A DNA stretch of 64,000 nt, taken from positions 38,964 through 102,963 of the forward strand of contig NZ_JASZYE010000012.1 of the NCBI RefSeq assembly GCF_030317145.1, read 5' to 3'. Below the pieces are notes generated by a model. It saw only the letters and a list, made by a program, of their open reading frames with translations. It was not told the origin of the DNA and made no database searches. Of this stretch, positions 25,127 to 34,743 are shown piece by piece. The stretch comes from Variovorax flavidus. Its GTDB lineage: Bacteria; Pseudomonadota; Gammaproteobacteria; Burkholderiales; Burkholderiaceae_C. A program made the translations under genes and the position numbers. The stretch's first letter is position 1. Each line of letters opens with the position of its first letter.

Positions 25127-26206
25127 ATGACCCCAAGAATCCGAAAGGGACAGGCGCCCGAAAGGCTGCACCGCGCCGAGTTCCATGATCGATTCATGCA
25201 GCCCTATCAGGATCCTGCCTTCAAGGCGGAATCCGAGGCGCTCAAGCGCATCGAGCTCATTGCCTGGGAGGCCTATGAGGAAGGGCGTAAAGCACCCGTC
25301 ACGAGCAAGGCCGGACCGGGTTATGTGGACCCGGACTACGACCTTTCCGTCGACTGGATCGATGCCAGGGCGCGTATCGATGCAGCGCAGGCCCAGTGGA
25401 GCGAGCCAGAAACACGATCGCGCGTCCTACTGGTCAACGGATCGCCGCGCAACGATGGCACCTGTCCAGGAGAAATATCGAAGTCCTGGCGGCTGACCGA
25501 ACTTGCGCGAGAAGTGCTTGTCGCCGCCGCCATTGAGGCGGACGTGTTGGACCTGAGTCTCGTCACGTCGGAATACGGCAAACAAATCCATCCCTGCAAG
25601 AGCTGCGTTTCGACCGCCATGCCGCTGTGTCACTGGCCCTGCAGCTGCTACCCCAATCATTCGCTGCGTCAAACCGGCGACTGGATGAACGAGATCTACG
25701 AGCGCTGGGTGGCGGCGCACGGCGTAATCTTGATCACACCCACGCACTGGTACCAGGCGACTAGTCCGCTCAAGCTCATGATCGATCGCCTTGTGTGCGC
25801 CGACGGCGGCAACCCTGATCCGACCAGCACACACGGCAAAAAGGTCGATGAGGCCAAGGCGCTTGAACTGGACGGCGACGGATGGAGCTTTCCCAAACAC
25901 CTTGCCGGCCGTGTCTATGGCGTGCTGGTGCATGGTGATGTGGCAGGCATCGAAAGCCTGCGCCGCAACCTTTGCGATTGGCTCGATTGGATGGGCCTCG
26001 TCGACGCCGGCGTCCAAGCGCGGCTGGATCGCTACATCGGCTACTACGAGCCATACGCCACGAGTCACGACTCGCTCGACGAGGATGCCGACATGCAGGA
26101 GGAAACCCGCAATGTGGCGCGCGCCGTCGCCCGAGCAGTGGGTGATCTGCGAGCCGGAAAGCTCACTGTGCCGGACCGCGCATTGACGCGGCCGAGACCC
26201 AAGTAA
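25127..26206 (+). CDS. NADPH-dependent FMN reductase-like flavodoxin-fold protein
   Basis: 359 residues from ATG 25127. An N-terminal extension of about 95 residues precedes the flavodoxin-like domain: RVLLVNGSPRNDGTCPGE (phosphate loop for FMN), PCKSCVSTAMPLCHWPCSCY (a Cys cluster), GVILITPTHWYQATSPLKLM and a late GVLVHGDVAG. Members reduce quinones, metals or azo compounds with NADPH. Five Cys residues within a short stretch suggest a metal or redox role. Monocistronic. Confidence 0.8.
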   Translation: MTPRIRKGQAPERLHRAEFHDRFMQPYQDPAFKAESEALKRIELIAWEAYEEGRKAPVTSKAGPGYVDPDYDLSVDWIDARARIDAAQAQWSEPETRSRVLLVNGSPRNDGTCPGEISKSWRLTELAREVLVAAAIEADVLDLSLVTSEYGKQIHPCKSCVSTAMPLCHWPCSCYPNHSLRQTGDWMNEIYERWVAAHGVILITPTHWYQATSPLKLMIDRLVCADGGNPDPTSTHGKKVDEAKALELDGDGWSFPKHLAGRVYGVLVHGDVAGIESLRRNLCDWLDWMGLVDAGVQARLDRYIGYYEPYATSHDSLDEDADMQEETRNVARAVARAVGDLRAGKLTVPDRALTRPRPK

Positions 26207-26434
26207 GCCACTTTCTGCGGGGTGTTTCGTGTGCGACGGATTTGGTCGGTGGGGCCGCGCAGCGTTCGTGATTGGTTTCCCAACACGAACACGAGCGGAT
26301 GCCGGCGAGCCCAGCACTAGGTTGAGGGCGAAGCACTTGCAGCACGGCTGTTGGGATGTTCTCGGGGTTGACTCTTGATTTCTCGTCGCTGCGGGAGGTC
26401 GCGGAGGCCGTCGCAGGCTGTGTGAGCGCATTGA

Positions 26435-29095
26435 TCAGGGCGATCTCGACCCCCGTATCGACGAGGCGTCCAAAAAAGGGGCGAGATAGCGCGCCGTGAG
26501 ACTTCTCGCCGTAGCCGCGACGTGGGAAGGCGTCCCAGCGACCACGACGCGACCACCTTCGTGTCCTGCACCCGGGCCCATGTCGATGACCCAATCGCAT
26601 TCCGCCACCACGCGCATATCGTGTTCAACCACGATCACCGTGTTGCCTGCATCGACCAAGCCGTTGAGTTGCGCCATAAGCTTGTCAACATCCGCGGGAT
26701 GCAGCCCGGTCGTGGGTTCATCAAGCACGTAGAGTCCGTTGCCGCGTTGCGCGCGCTGAAGTTCGGTGGCGAGCTTGATGCGTTGGGCCTCGCCGCCTGA
26801 AAGCTCCGTAGCCGGCTGGCCCAAGCGCAAGTAGCCAAGGCCGATCGCCTGCAAGAGCACCAACGGCCGCTCCACCGCGGCCTCGTTGACGAAAAAAGCG
26901 ACTGCTTCGTCGACGGTCATGCCGAGAACTTCGGCAATGTTCTTTCCCCGCCAGTTGATGGCAAGCGTTTTCTCGTTGTAGCGTGCGCCGTGGCAGGTCG
27001 GGCACGGCGCATAAACGCTGGGCATGAACAGCATTTCCACGCTGACGAAGCCCTCGCCCTCGCAGGTTTCGCACCGGCCTTTGGGCACGTTGAACGAGAA
27101 CCGACCTGCGTCAAAGCGCCGCGCCCTGGCCGAAGGGGTTATCGCGAACAACTTGCGCACATGATCGAAGAGCCCGGTATAGGTCGCGAGGTTCGAGCGC
27201 GGCGTGCGGCCGATAGGCTTCTGGTCGACATGCACCAGCCGGCGCAGCGATTCTGCGCCGGCAGCGATGTGGCCCGTGACCCGGTCCTTCGCTGTCGATT
27301 CGAGGTCGACTTCGTCGTCGTCCCGCGACGCATCTTGACCCAGATGCGCCGAGATTAGTTCGGTCAACGCCCGCGTCACCAGGCTTGACTTGCCGGAACC
27401 CGACACTCCGGTGACGCCGGTGAGGACGCCTAGCGGAAACTCGATGTCGAGCTGGTTCAGGTTGTTGCAGCGGACGTGTGCGAGGGCAAGCCAGCCGTCG
27501 GGCTTGCGCGGTCTCCGGGGCGGCATCGGTTCCGTATCGAACAGGTAGCGCGCGGTGTGCGAGCCTTTGATCGCGCGCAGCTCTTCGGGCGGGCCGCTGA
27601 ACAGAACCTGGCCGCCTTTTTCTCCGGCGTCGGGGCCGACATCGATGAGCCAGTCGGCGCGTCGCATCAAGTCGAGGTCATGCTCTACTACAAACAACGA
27701 GTTGCCAGCGCTCTTGAGGCGGGCCAACGCTGACAACAGAGCTTCGCTGTCCGCAGGGTGCAGGCCGGCGGAGGGCTCGTCGAGCACGTAGACCACGCCG
27801 AAAAGATTCGAACGGATCTGCGTTGCCAGCCGCATCCGCTGGAGCTCGCCCGGCGACAGCGTTGGCGTGACCCGGTCGAGCGAAAGGTAGCCGAGTCCGA
27901 GGTCGAGCAAGGTCATGATGCGCTCGAGTACGTCATGTGCGAGACGTTGTGCTGCGATGCGCTTTTCCTCAGAGAGAGCCGGCGTACGACGCACATCGGG
28001 CGAGGCAAGATGGGCCGACCCACCCGCCGCCACGCGTTTCGCCGTGTCGCGCTTCGCAGCAGCACGGCTTAGCACTTTCGCGTCGGTTGCTTTGGAGAAG
28101 GAGCCACTTGCCGCAGGCGCCAGCACTCGAGCGAGTTCCGCGAGAGGCAGCTGTGACAGCGTCCCGATGTCATAGCCCGCAAAAGTTACGGACAAGGCCT
28201 CGCGCTTCAGCCGCCTGCCATTGCAGGTTAGGCAAACGCTCGGCTCCATGAACCGCGCGACGCGCATCTTCATGAGGTCGCTCTGGGTAGTGGCAAAGGT
28301 GTGAAGCACGTACTTCCGCGCGCCGGTGAACGTGCCCTGGTAGCTCGGCTCCATCTTGCTACGTAGCGCGGCCCGCGTTTCGGCGGGCGTGAAACCGGCG
28401 TATACGGGCACCGTTGGCTGCTCCTCGGTGAATAGGATCCAGTCACGTACCTTTTTCGGCAACTTTCGCCACGGTGTGTCGACGTCATGACCGAGCGTCA
28501 CGAGAATGTCGCGCAGATTTTGTCCGTGCCACGCGGGCGGCCATGCCGCTATCGCGCGTTCGCGGATGGTCAGTGAGTCGTCCGGCACCATCGAGCGTTC
28601 CGTCACTTCGTAGGTCCGCCCCAGTCCGTGGCACGTCGGGCACGCCCCCTGCACGGTGTTAGGCGAGAAGTCCTCTGCATACAGCATCGGCTGCCGCGGC
28701 GGGTAGGTTCCGGCACGCGAATAGAGCATGCGCAGCGAACTTGAAATCGTCGTCACGCTCCCGACGGACGAGCGACTGCTGGGCGTGCCGCGTTGCTGCT
28801 GCAATGCCACGGCGGGCGGCAACCCTGTGATCGAGTCGAACTCCGGCACTCCGGCCTGGTCAATCAACCGGCGTGCGTAGGGTGCGACCGATTCGAGGTA
28901 GCGCCGTTGCGCTTCCGCGTAGAGCGTGCCAAAGGCGAGTGAGGATTTTCCCGAACCCGAAACGCCGCTAAACACGACCAGCGCGTCACGTGGCAGGTCG
29001 ACGTCAACGCTTTTCAGGTTGTGCTCGCGCGCCCCACGTACACGCACGTACGCGTCTGGCCGTGTGACTGCCTCGCTGATTCGGGGATTGCTCAT
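26435..29095 (-). CDS. UvrA paralogue (UvrA2-like, short) ABC ATPase
   Basis: 886 residues, shorter than the ~940 of canonical UvrA. Two ABC modules: Walker A GVSGSGKSSLAFGTL near the start and GVSGSGKSSLVTRALTEL in the second half, with signature segments LSPGELQRMRLATQI and LSGGEAQRIKLATEL and Walker B VLDEPSAGLHP and VLDEPTTGLHP. Zinc ligands appear as CPTCHGLG, CLTCNGRR, CETCEGEG and CPTCHGAR. The UvrB-binding region looks reduced, as in UvrA2 proteins linked to drug or damage tolerance. No uvrB nearby. ATG 29095 is preceded by AAGGTGG. Monocistronic. Confidence 0.9.
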   Translation of the reverse strand: MSNPRISEAVTRPDAYVRVRGAREHNLKSVDVDLPRDALVVFSGVSGSGKSSLAFGTLYAEAQRRYLESVAPYARRLIDQAGVPEFDSITGLPPAVALQQQRGTPSSRSSVGSVTTISSSLRMLYSRAGTYPPRQPMLYAEDFSPNTVQGACPTCHGLGRTYEVTERSMVPDDSLTIRERAIAAWPPAWHGQNLRDILVTLGHDVDTPWRKLPKKVRDWILFTEEQPTVPVYAGFTPAETRAALRSKMEPSYQGTFTGARKYVLHTFATTQSDLMKMRVARFMEPSVCLTCNGRRLKREALSVTFAGYDIGTLSQLPLAELARVLAPAASGSFSKATDAKVLSRAAAKRDTAKRVAAGGSAHLASPDVRRTPALSEEKRIAAQRLAHDVLERIMTLLDLGLGYLSLDRVTPTLSPGELQRMRLATQIRSNLFGVVYVLDEPSAGLHPADSEALLSALARLKSAGNSLFVVEHDLDLMRRADWLIDVGPDAGEKGGQVLFSGPPEELRAIKGSHTARYLFDTEPMPPRRPRKPDGWLALAHVRCNNLNQLDIEFPLGVLTGVTGVSGSGKSSLVTRALTELISAHLGQDASRDDDEVDLESTAKDRVTGHIAAGAESLRRLVHVDQKPIGRTPRSNLATYTGLFDHVRKLFAITPSARARRFDAGRFSFNVPKGRCETCEGEGFVSVEMLFMPSVYAPCPTCHGARYNEKTLAINWRGKNIAEVLGMTVDEAVAFFVNEAAVERPLVLLQAIGLGYLRLGQPATELSGGEAQRIKLATELQRAQRGNGLYVLDEPTTGLHPADVDKLMAQLNGLVDAGNTVIVVEHDMRVVAECDWVIDMGPGAGHEGGRVVVAGTPSHVAATARSLTARYLAPFLDASSIRGSRSP

Positions 29096-29136
29096 GGTAC
29101 GACCACCTTGTCTGGGCTGCTTGCAGCTCCTAGGCC

Positions 29137-29448
29137 GTGAATCCTTGCATGGCTACGGAACCCGCGTTGTCAGTCGCCGCCGCGTCTACGCCGGCGACTC
29201 TCTTTCCAACGAGGCCGGCTGGCGATCCGAAGCCAGAAGTTCTGATCCGTCACGGACGGGTAAACCGCAAGGGCCTGAAGCGCGAGATGAGTAAGCGTTG
29301 CTCGACTGGAAAGCGACGGGAAGCTCTGCGTGAGTTGACCGCTGCCTCCAGCAAACCTCATACCCCGCAAGACAGAGTCCTCCCGGGCGTTGAGGGACGG
29401 CGCTTCACGCCTGTTACCACTCGATCGAGATCCAATGTCGTGAAGTAG
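29137..29448 (+). pseudogene. possible remnant of a YetF/DUF421 C-terminal domain
   Basis: An open frame whose middle (PKPEVLIRHGRVNRKGLKRE) resembles the conserved cytosolic end of DUF421 membrane proteins, where an LLIR-GR motif is followed by an RRE-type helix. After that point the match is lost and no membrane helices precede it. Probably decayed, or a chance resemblance. The rest of the 29096-29462 gap shows nothing else. Confidence 0.3.
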
Positions 29449-29462
29449 GCCGAAGCATCGCT

Positions 29463-29861
29463 TCAAGTGTCCGCGGCTGAGCCCGGCACTGGATTGCTGA
29501 TCTCGACCAGGTTGCCATCCGGGTCTCGGAAGTAGACGGATAGAAGCTTGCCTGTGGCTCCCTCGCGCTCGCCGGGGCCAGCGACGATCTCGATCCCCTG
29601 CGATCGAAGTTCCTCTGCAAATTTCACGACAGAGTCGGGCGTCAATACGCAAAAGTTTCCGCTGCCTGGTACGGTTGCGCGCGCAATGTCGGGGACTGAG
29701 CCAGCTTCTTGCAGGCTGATCTTGTTCGATCCGAAATGAAGGGACCACTTGCCGGGCCGTTCTTCCCGCGCCTCCATCCCGAGCAGGCGCTGGTAAAACT
29801 CAAGCGTCCGCTCCACGCGCGCGACACAGAGAACGATGTGATCCAGACCAGCAATTTTCAT
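29463..29861 (-). CDS. VOC family protein (glyoxalase/dioxygenase superfamily)
   Basis: 132 residues; AAGGGG stands 6 bases before ATG 29861. Two beta-alpha-beta-beta-beta modules: GLDHIVLCVARVERTLEFYQ with the first metal His, then NKISLQEAG, and a C-terminal LLSVYFRDPDGNLVEIS whose Glu is the last metal ligand. VOC proteins include glyoxalases, fosfomycin-resistance enzymes and dioxygenases; the reaction here is unknown. Confidence 0.88.
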   Translation of the reverse strand: MKIAGLDHIVLCVARVERTLEFYQRLLGMEAREERPGKWSLHFGSNKISLQEAGSVPDIARATVPGSGNFCVLTPDSVVKFAEELRSQGIEIVAGPGEREGATGKLLSVYFRDPDGNLVEISNPVPGSAADT

Positions 29862-30483
29862 GGCTGCCCCTTTAAACGCGACGCGTCGCGCCGTCCATCG
29901 GCGTTACGTTTGTCCCATCTCGAGACATCTGAACTCGAGTTGGACGAGGTCCTCCTTGAAGGCGAACTCGCTCCGGAACCGGAGCGAACCGCCTGGGCGG
30001 TGATGGCCCTTATCGTGCTCCCGAGCCCTGAACTTCGCCCGCGTCCCGCATCGTAGTGAACTCGTTGACGTTCAGGAACTCGTAGTGCGGGGCCCGTCGG
30101 ACGACTCGATCGACGCATTGTCCGTGGAGCTTCCCGTCCAAGGCGGTTTCACCAGGGACGACGGGTGTACGTCGCAAGGTGTTCTTCACCGAGGCTCTTG
30201 CGCGTGTCCGCGTGTGTATCCGTCGTCATTGCGTGGTTGAGACGTTTGGCAATCAACTTCACAAAGCCGACGTGAGCCTTGGCTCTATATCGGGCGTTGG
30301 GTAGAGGAAGGGGCGGCTTTCGTCCTTTACGGGAGTATCAATGAACTCGCTCGCTCTGCCTTCCTCTAGGCGGATGTCATCGTCGTCGCGTGGGTCGGCG
30401 TGGCCTGCGCGACGGCATCAGCCAGTGCGGACCAAGCCCAAGGTCGGTGGATCACTGCACGGCCACGCCAACTTTGTTCCGAG
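29862..30483 (+). other. 622-bp stretch without a supported gene
   Basis: Short open frames exist in several frames but none has both a ribosome site and protein-like composition. The best is ATG 30341 (53 codons, after GGGAG), which is Arg/Ser-rich and unconvincing. No hairpin or repeat stood out. Confidence 0.5.
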
Positions 30484-30714
30484 ATGGCTCGAGACGAATT
30501 AGTTGAGCTTATGGCCCGACTGGCAACTGAAGGTTGCGCGCTTTCGATGAGCGACGCAATCTCATGTCTGGCCGAGATGCTTGCCAGGCTGCGTCCGACG
30601 CTCGAGAACGCCGACTACGACACGCTGCTTCTCATTGGTGCGGCCATCTGGCGATACGTACTACTCGAGGAGGCCCGCACCGCTCCAGGCCTTGGCTCGG
30701 GCGGCACAGGGTAG
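30484..30714 (+). CDS. hypothetical 76-residue helical protein
   Basis: From ATG 30484 the product is amphipathic and helical (DELVELMARLATEGCALSMS, LLIGAAIWRYVLLEEARTA). No ribosome site is obvious and no family was recognised. Composition favours a real gene over the neighbouring frames, but support is modest. Confidence 0.4.
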   Translation: MARDELVELMARLATEGCALSMSDAISCLAEMLARLRPTLENADYDTLLLIGAAIWRYVLLEEARTAPGLGSGGTG

Positions 30715-30863
30715 TGGTCCCTCGGACACGATCAGAAGAAGCAGAGCCTTGCACGATGGGCATCCAGTTTTCAGATCGACAGCATTGCGATGGTCCGTCA
30801 TTGGCCGCATGCCGGGAGTCCAGACGACCATGTACGGAGAACCGCTAGCGCTTCGCTTCAGAC

Positions 30864-31132
30864 TTAGAGGGCTGAGCCCGTGACCCTCGCCTTGCGAGCT
30901 ATGGGGGTGAATGGAGTCGGATTCGGCAACCCCACGCCCTCTCGCTGTAGGACCCTCTCGAGCGATGTCGGGTCGGTCGATCCTGTGCCGTCGACGGCCT
31001 GCCCAGCACTCTCTCCATCTGGCGGACGTCATTGACGGTCCAGGCCAGGACTTTCAGGCCAAGCGCCTGAGCTTCCTGGACCAGCGAAGGTGAAAGCGGA
31101 GCATCAGAGATCCACTGCAGCTTCGGCCGCAC
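30864..31132 (-). pseudogene. glycerophosphodiester phosphodiesterase C-terminal remnant
   Basis: The frame from 31132 reads LVQEAQALGLKVLAWTVND, the typical last strand and loop of GDPD enzymes. After VRQMERVLG the match continues in another frame as VDG, then LERVLQREGVGLPNPTPFTP to a TAA at 30864-30866. So only the last third survives, with at least one frameshift near 31000 and the N-terminal two thirds missing. Its upstream end overlaps the next gene's 3' end. It was presumably a phosphodiester-cleaving enzyme, in keeping with the left-hand island. Confidence 0.6.
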
Positions 31133-31625
31133 TTTGTCGCGCCTTCCAGGAGCCGAGCAGCAGCACCTCCCCGGAATTTCCCACCGTCAGTTGCACATCC
31201 GGCGTTGTCCATGCCCGGCTGGGTCCTCGGTCCAAGGCGGGGCGCCCGTACTTCTGCGTGAGGGCCCGTTCGACATGCACCCAGTCACCGGGGTCCTTCA
31301 TGTCGATCCAGACGCTCAAAAGCTTGCCACTCTCGATCCGAAGAAAGGTCGCCTGGATCGGCCGGGAGGCCAGCTTGCCTCCATGCTGGATGCACGAGAA
31401 GCCGCCATCGTTGCGGTATTTCTGCCATTGGACGGGGCAATCATCCATGGCCTGGCCGGGCGCAAATCCTTTCAGCGAGTACGGCCCTGCGGGAGCAGAG
31501 ATGTTCACCAAGGACGAGGCGAAAGCGACGGCTGTGCCTAGCAAGCCTGCGCCGAGCACACCCCACCTGCAGCGAAGCAGTCCGGCGGAAGACGAAGTGC
31601 GGAGACGCGATTCCATAGGCCGCAT
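31104..31625 (-). CDS. hypothetical secreted or membrane-anchored protein
   Basis: 173 residues from ATG 31625; an ATG at 31616 and a TTG at 31637 are alternatives without clear ribosome sites. An N-terminal hydrophobic segment (WGVLGAGLLGTAVAFASSLV) is followed by a beta-rich domain containing SLKGFAPGQAMDDCP, then GGFSCIQHGGKL and VERALTQKYGRPALDRGPSR. Two Cys could form a disulfide in the periplasm. No named family recognised; the KYG-P motif resembles small periplasmic proteins of Burkholderiales. Function unknown. Confidence 0.6.
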   Translation of the reverse strand: MRPMESRLRTSSSAGLLRCRWGVLGAGLLGTAVAFASSLVNISAPAGPYSLKGFAPGQAMDDCPVQWQKYRNDGGFSCIQHGGKLASRPIQATFLRIESGKLLSVWIDMKDPGDWVHVERALTQKYGRPALDRGPSRAWTTPDVQLTVGNSGEVLLLGSWKARQSAAEAAVDL

Positions 31626-31997
31626 GGTAGAGGCCAACTGCGCACCGGCAACAAAAACTCAGGGAAATGGCAATATTACCGGCCGGTTCCTTCCTGCCAT
31701 CGTGTTTGATGATCTGCGAGCGACACGCCCGAAGCGTAGGCGTCGAAGGTGATCTATCGCGACGGAGCTGGACAATCGTGGGTGGACTTGTCGCGCGCCT
31801 GGGCTGCGCTGGCTCAAGGAGGCGCTTGACGGCGGCAGGACTCTTAAAGATCTGAGGCGCCAAACGTGAATCCGGGACGACCCGAGAAGCGTTCACATGG
31901 TCAGGCCAGACGGGTTGGGCGAACCTCTTTGTGGGTCCGCCCTACAGGCCGCAGGCGGCAATCTTCCAGCTCGCTCCGTGAGCCCAGAGGCATGAAT
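31626..31997 (+). other. 372-bp stretch without a supported gene
   Basis: Open frames on both strands are short and Arg-rich. No ribosome site with a plausible start, no clear hairpin, and no PhoB-like repeat were seen. Confidence 0.45.
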
Positions 31998-32339
31998 TCA
32001 GAATCGGGCCGTTCCTACCGCGCTGTCTCTCACTTTGAATCGGTTTGCGCCTTCTTCGCGTCCGCTGCGGGGTGCCTTGGCTTGTTGTCCTTTGACATTG
32101 AATCCTTTCCGGTCGGATCGGCAGGCATTGCACTGGTTCCAGAGCCGAGACCGCTCCTTGTTGCTGGCAGCGTTTTGGGGCTTTGAATCCTTATAGCCGT
32201 TCACGGAAGGATTTTGTGGACTGGTTCCCTCGCTTCGCGGCGCTGTTTCGCTCGCGGCGGGCGCCCCGGTTCGACCAAATGCCAAGCCGCTACCAAGTAA
32301 GAGGACGGTCGCAAGGGCCAATGACGTCGATGAGCGCAT
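31998..32339 (-). CDS. hypothetical secreted protein, 113 residues
   Basis: AAGGAG lies 10 bases before ATG 32339. A signal peptide (SLALATVLLLGSGLAFG) is followed by a hydrophilic, Ser/Lys/Asn-rich mature region with a C-x-x-C pair (NQCNACRSDRKGFN). No family recognised; the CxxC may bind metal or form a disulfide. Confidence 0.6.
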   Translation of the reverse strand: MRSSTSLALATVLLLGSGLAFGRTGAPAASETAPRSEGTSPQNPSVNGYKDSKPQNAASNKERSRLWNQCNACRSDRKGFNVKGQQAKAPRSGREEGANRFKVRDSAVGTARF

Positions 32340-32498
32340 GTGAGTCAGTCTCCTTGGCGGTGTCGAGACTACTTTTTGGCGCTGAGGACTTATTGCCTGC
32401 GTACTCGCCGATCCTCTCTATCTAAGGGCTTGCCCCTACGGGTCTGCTTCTCAACCGACGTGCCGAATCGGATCGATCGGTTCGGGACTCTGGGAATA

Positions 32499-34526
32499 TC
32501 AACGCCGTCGTTCCGGACCACGCGCCTGCCCGACGGCGCCGCGGACCCGCTTTTCCACTTCAGCGCAATCACTGCTCTCGCCCGGACCCGTCTCGATGAG
32601 CGGCAGCAAAGCCGCCAGCGGGTTGAGAGTCGCCAAAGCAATCGCACCGCCTGCGCGCGCGAGAAGGGGGCCTTTCTCGACCTGGAACTCGGGATCCTTG
32701 AAGCTCCCATGCAGGCGCACGGGCGTGCGCAGGGAGAGAATGCCCACTTCCTTAGGCTTCGGCGCCACCGTCACCTCGAAGCGCTCACGCGCCAGATCGA
32801 ACCACCCCTCGCCCAGAACCTGGGTCTGCTCGGTATCGATGACGAAAAGACTCGCGTCGCCGCGCCCGTGCTTGACGTCAAAGGCGACCCCGCCGCATCG
32901 CACGACGATGTCGTGATCGCCTCCGACGAGAAGTTGAAGTACCTTGCCGCCGTTGAGCCCGCTCAAGGCGTCCAGCAGATTGGAAACCTGGCCATTGACG
33001 ATCGTGGCCGACATCTTCCCGTTGGCAACGGCCGCCGCGTCGGCGATTGAATTGCCGCGTCCCTGCAATTGAAGCCGTGCACCCAGTCGTCCCGCACCCT
33101 TGGCCAAGGTCTTCGAATCAGGTATCAAGCGGTCCACGTGCACGCTTTGCAAGTCGACCTGGACGTCGGATCGGATGATCGGCTCGCGCGCATCCAGCGT
33201 CACGCGTCCAGCGATCTTGCCGCCGGCGAATCCGAAATCCAGGCGCGGCATCTTCAGCACCGAATCATGCAAATGCAGCGTTGCATCGAGGCTTTCCAGT
33301 GGAAGCGCATCGGGTACAACCAGTTTGGCCGCGGTCAGCGTGACATCGGCATCGATTTTTTGCAGGCGACTGCCCTCGAACTGACCCGCGGGCAAGATGC
33401 GAGCGGGAGTTACGGCCTTGTCCTTCTGCTTTGCGGCAGGGCGGCTCGCGGTGTCCGACTGGGACAGGTTGGGCTTGCCGCCCGTTTGCTTCGTCTCGAT
33501 GCCGATCAACGGGCCGAGATCCGCCATATTCAGGAGCTTGCTGTGCAGGTCGGCGGTTAGCAGTGGCCGCGGCTCTCGTTCTACATACGCCCCCTTGCCG
33601 GTCACATCGGTGGACCCGATCTTTCCGGAGAGATCGTCCATCGTGTAGCGGGGGCCGTTCTGTATCAGATGGCCCTGTAGCCGGTATGGCGGCGAGGCCG
33701 GCAGGGGCAGGAGCAGGAAGGGATAGAGATTGGCAAGTGTTCGTCCCTCAATGAGCAATCGGACGTCAATGGCCGAAATGTCTGCCGCATCGGCGATCGT
33801 CCCTTCGATTTCGACCTTCGTCGTACTGGCGTTCAGTCGGCCCTTGATCGGAAAGGGGACTCCCGACTCCTGAAAGCTCAGAACCTCGCCCGTGAGCGCC
33901 TGGCCGGAAAAGGTGGCATCGTGATACCTGCCGGCAAAGGCATATTCGGTTGAATAGCGCGCATTAACGGGCGGCGCATCCGCATCCTTGACCTTCTCCC
34001 GAGTTGTCTGATCGAATGTCGACGCGCGCACGTCCAGCTCGAAAGGCTCGCCGTGATCGATGTAGCGCAGTCGACCTTGGTCGACAGACAGTGTGCTGAT
34101 GCGAAGCCTGCTCGGCTCGTCGCTCTCGGACGGCTTTGCAAGCGTCCAGTTGCGCCGGTCATCAGCGAGGCGTTCAAACACGAGGTCGGGTCGGGTGAGT
34201 GCCACGCGCGGCACCAGGATCTTGTCGGGGAGGTCGCGCAGAGACACTGAGAACTCGACCATCTCCGCCTGCGCCATGGCCTTGTCTGTTGCCCAAGGCG
34301 CATTTCCAAAATACACGTCTCGCATACGGATGGTTGGCGTCCAACCAAGCCGAACGTGCAGGTCAGACATCCGGAATTCGCGTTCCGTCTTGCGCGAGAT
34401 GTAGCGCTCGATAGGCGGCCGGACCCAGTTCCAGTCGAAAAGCGCCAACACAAGTGTAAGGAGGGCGAGTGCCGCACCGGCAATGGCCCAGCCGCGATGG
34501 CGAGCTACGGCTGTTTTAGCGAACAT
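32499..34526 (-). CDS. AsmA family protein
   Basis: 675 residues with one N-terminal membrane helix (GWAIAGAALALLTLVLALFDWNW) followed by a long periplasmic beta-rich body. The AsmA pattern is clear in LHVRLGWTPTIRMRDVYFGN, ALTRPDLVFERLADDRRNW, and near the end GKMSATIVNGQVSNLLDAL and GEGWFDLARERFEVTVAPKP. AsmA-like proteins are now viewed as bridge-like lipid carriers between inner and outer membrane; earlier work tied them to outer-membrane assembly. Monocistronic. An inverted repeat (CTGCCTG/CAGGCAG, 34547-34565) lies just upstream. Confidence 0.87.
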   Translation of the reverse strand: MFAKTAVARHRGWAIAGAALALLTLVLALFDWNWVRPPIERYISRKTEREFRMSDLHVRLGWTPTIRMRDVYFGNAPWATDKAMAQAEMVEFSVSLRDLPDKILVPRVALTRPDLVFERLADDRRNWTLAKPSESDEPSRLRISTLSVDQGRLRYIDHGEPFELDVRASTFDQTTREKVKDADAPPVNARYSTEYAFAGRYHDATFSGQALTGEVLSFQESGVPFPIKGRLNASTTKVEIEGTIADAADISAIDVRLLIEGRTLANLYPFLLLPLPASPPYRLQGHLIQNGPRYTMDDLSGKIGSTDVTGKGAYVEREPRPLLTADLHSKLLNMADLGPLIGIETKQTGGKPNLSQSDTASRPAAKQKDKAVTPARILPAGQFEGSRLQKIDADVTLTAAKLVVPDALPLESLDATLHLHDSVLKMPRLDFGFAGGKIAGRVTLDAREPIIRSDVQVDLQSVHVDRLIPDSKTLAKGAGRLGARLQLQGRGNSIADAAAVANGKMSATIVNGQVSNLLDALSGLNGGKVLQLLVGGDHDIVVRCGGVAFDVKHGRGDASLFVIDTEQTQVLGEGWFDLARERFEVTVAPKPKEVGILSLRTPVRLHGSFKDPEFQVEKGPLLARAGGAIALATLNPLAALLPLIETGPGESSDCAEVEKRVRGAVGQARGPERRR

Positions 34527-34743
34527 CAGAACACCCTACGAAGCACCTGCCTGCAGGACAGGCAGCCTCATCCTCTCCTCTTGGAAATCCCGCGCAGTCG
34601 GTCGCCACGAAGGCGCAATGTGGGAATACGCCGCGGCTGCATCGGAAGCTGGTTCTTTGCAGATCCGGTGCGGAACGGAATCGGCGGCGTGAACCTCGGC
34701 GGGTCCGGACGGCATCCAAGCTGCAAGCGCTCGGAAGCTGAAG

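Noticed and set aside
30341..30502. 53-codon open frame with a weak GGGAG
   Set aside because: Arg/Ser-rich composition, overlaps a better candidate at 30484, no domain.
34547..34565. Inverted repeat before the AsmA gene as a terminator
   Set aside because: It lies upstream of the gene start, lacks a T-run and has no gene ending into it; mentioned only under the AsmA gene.
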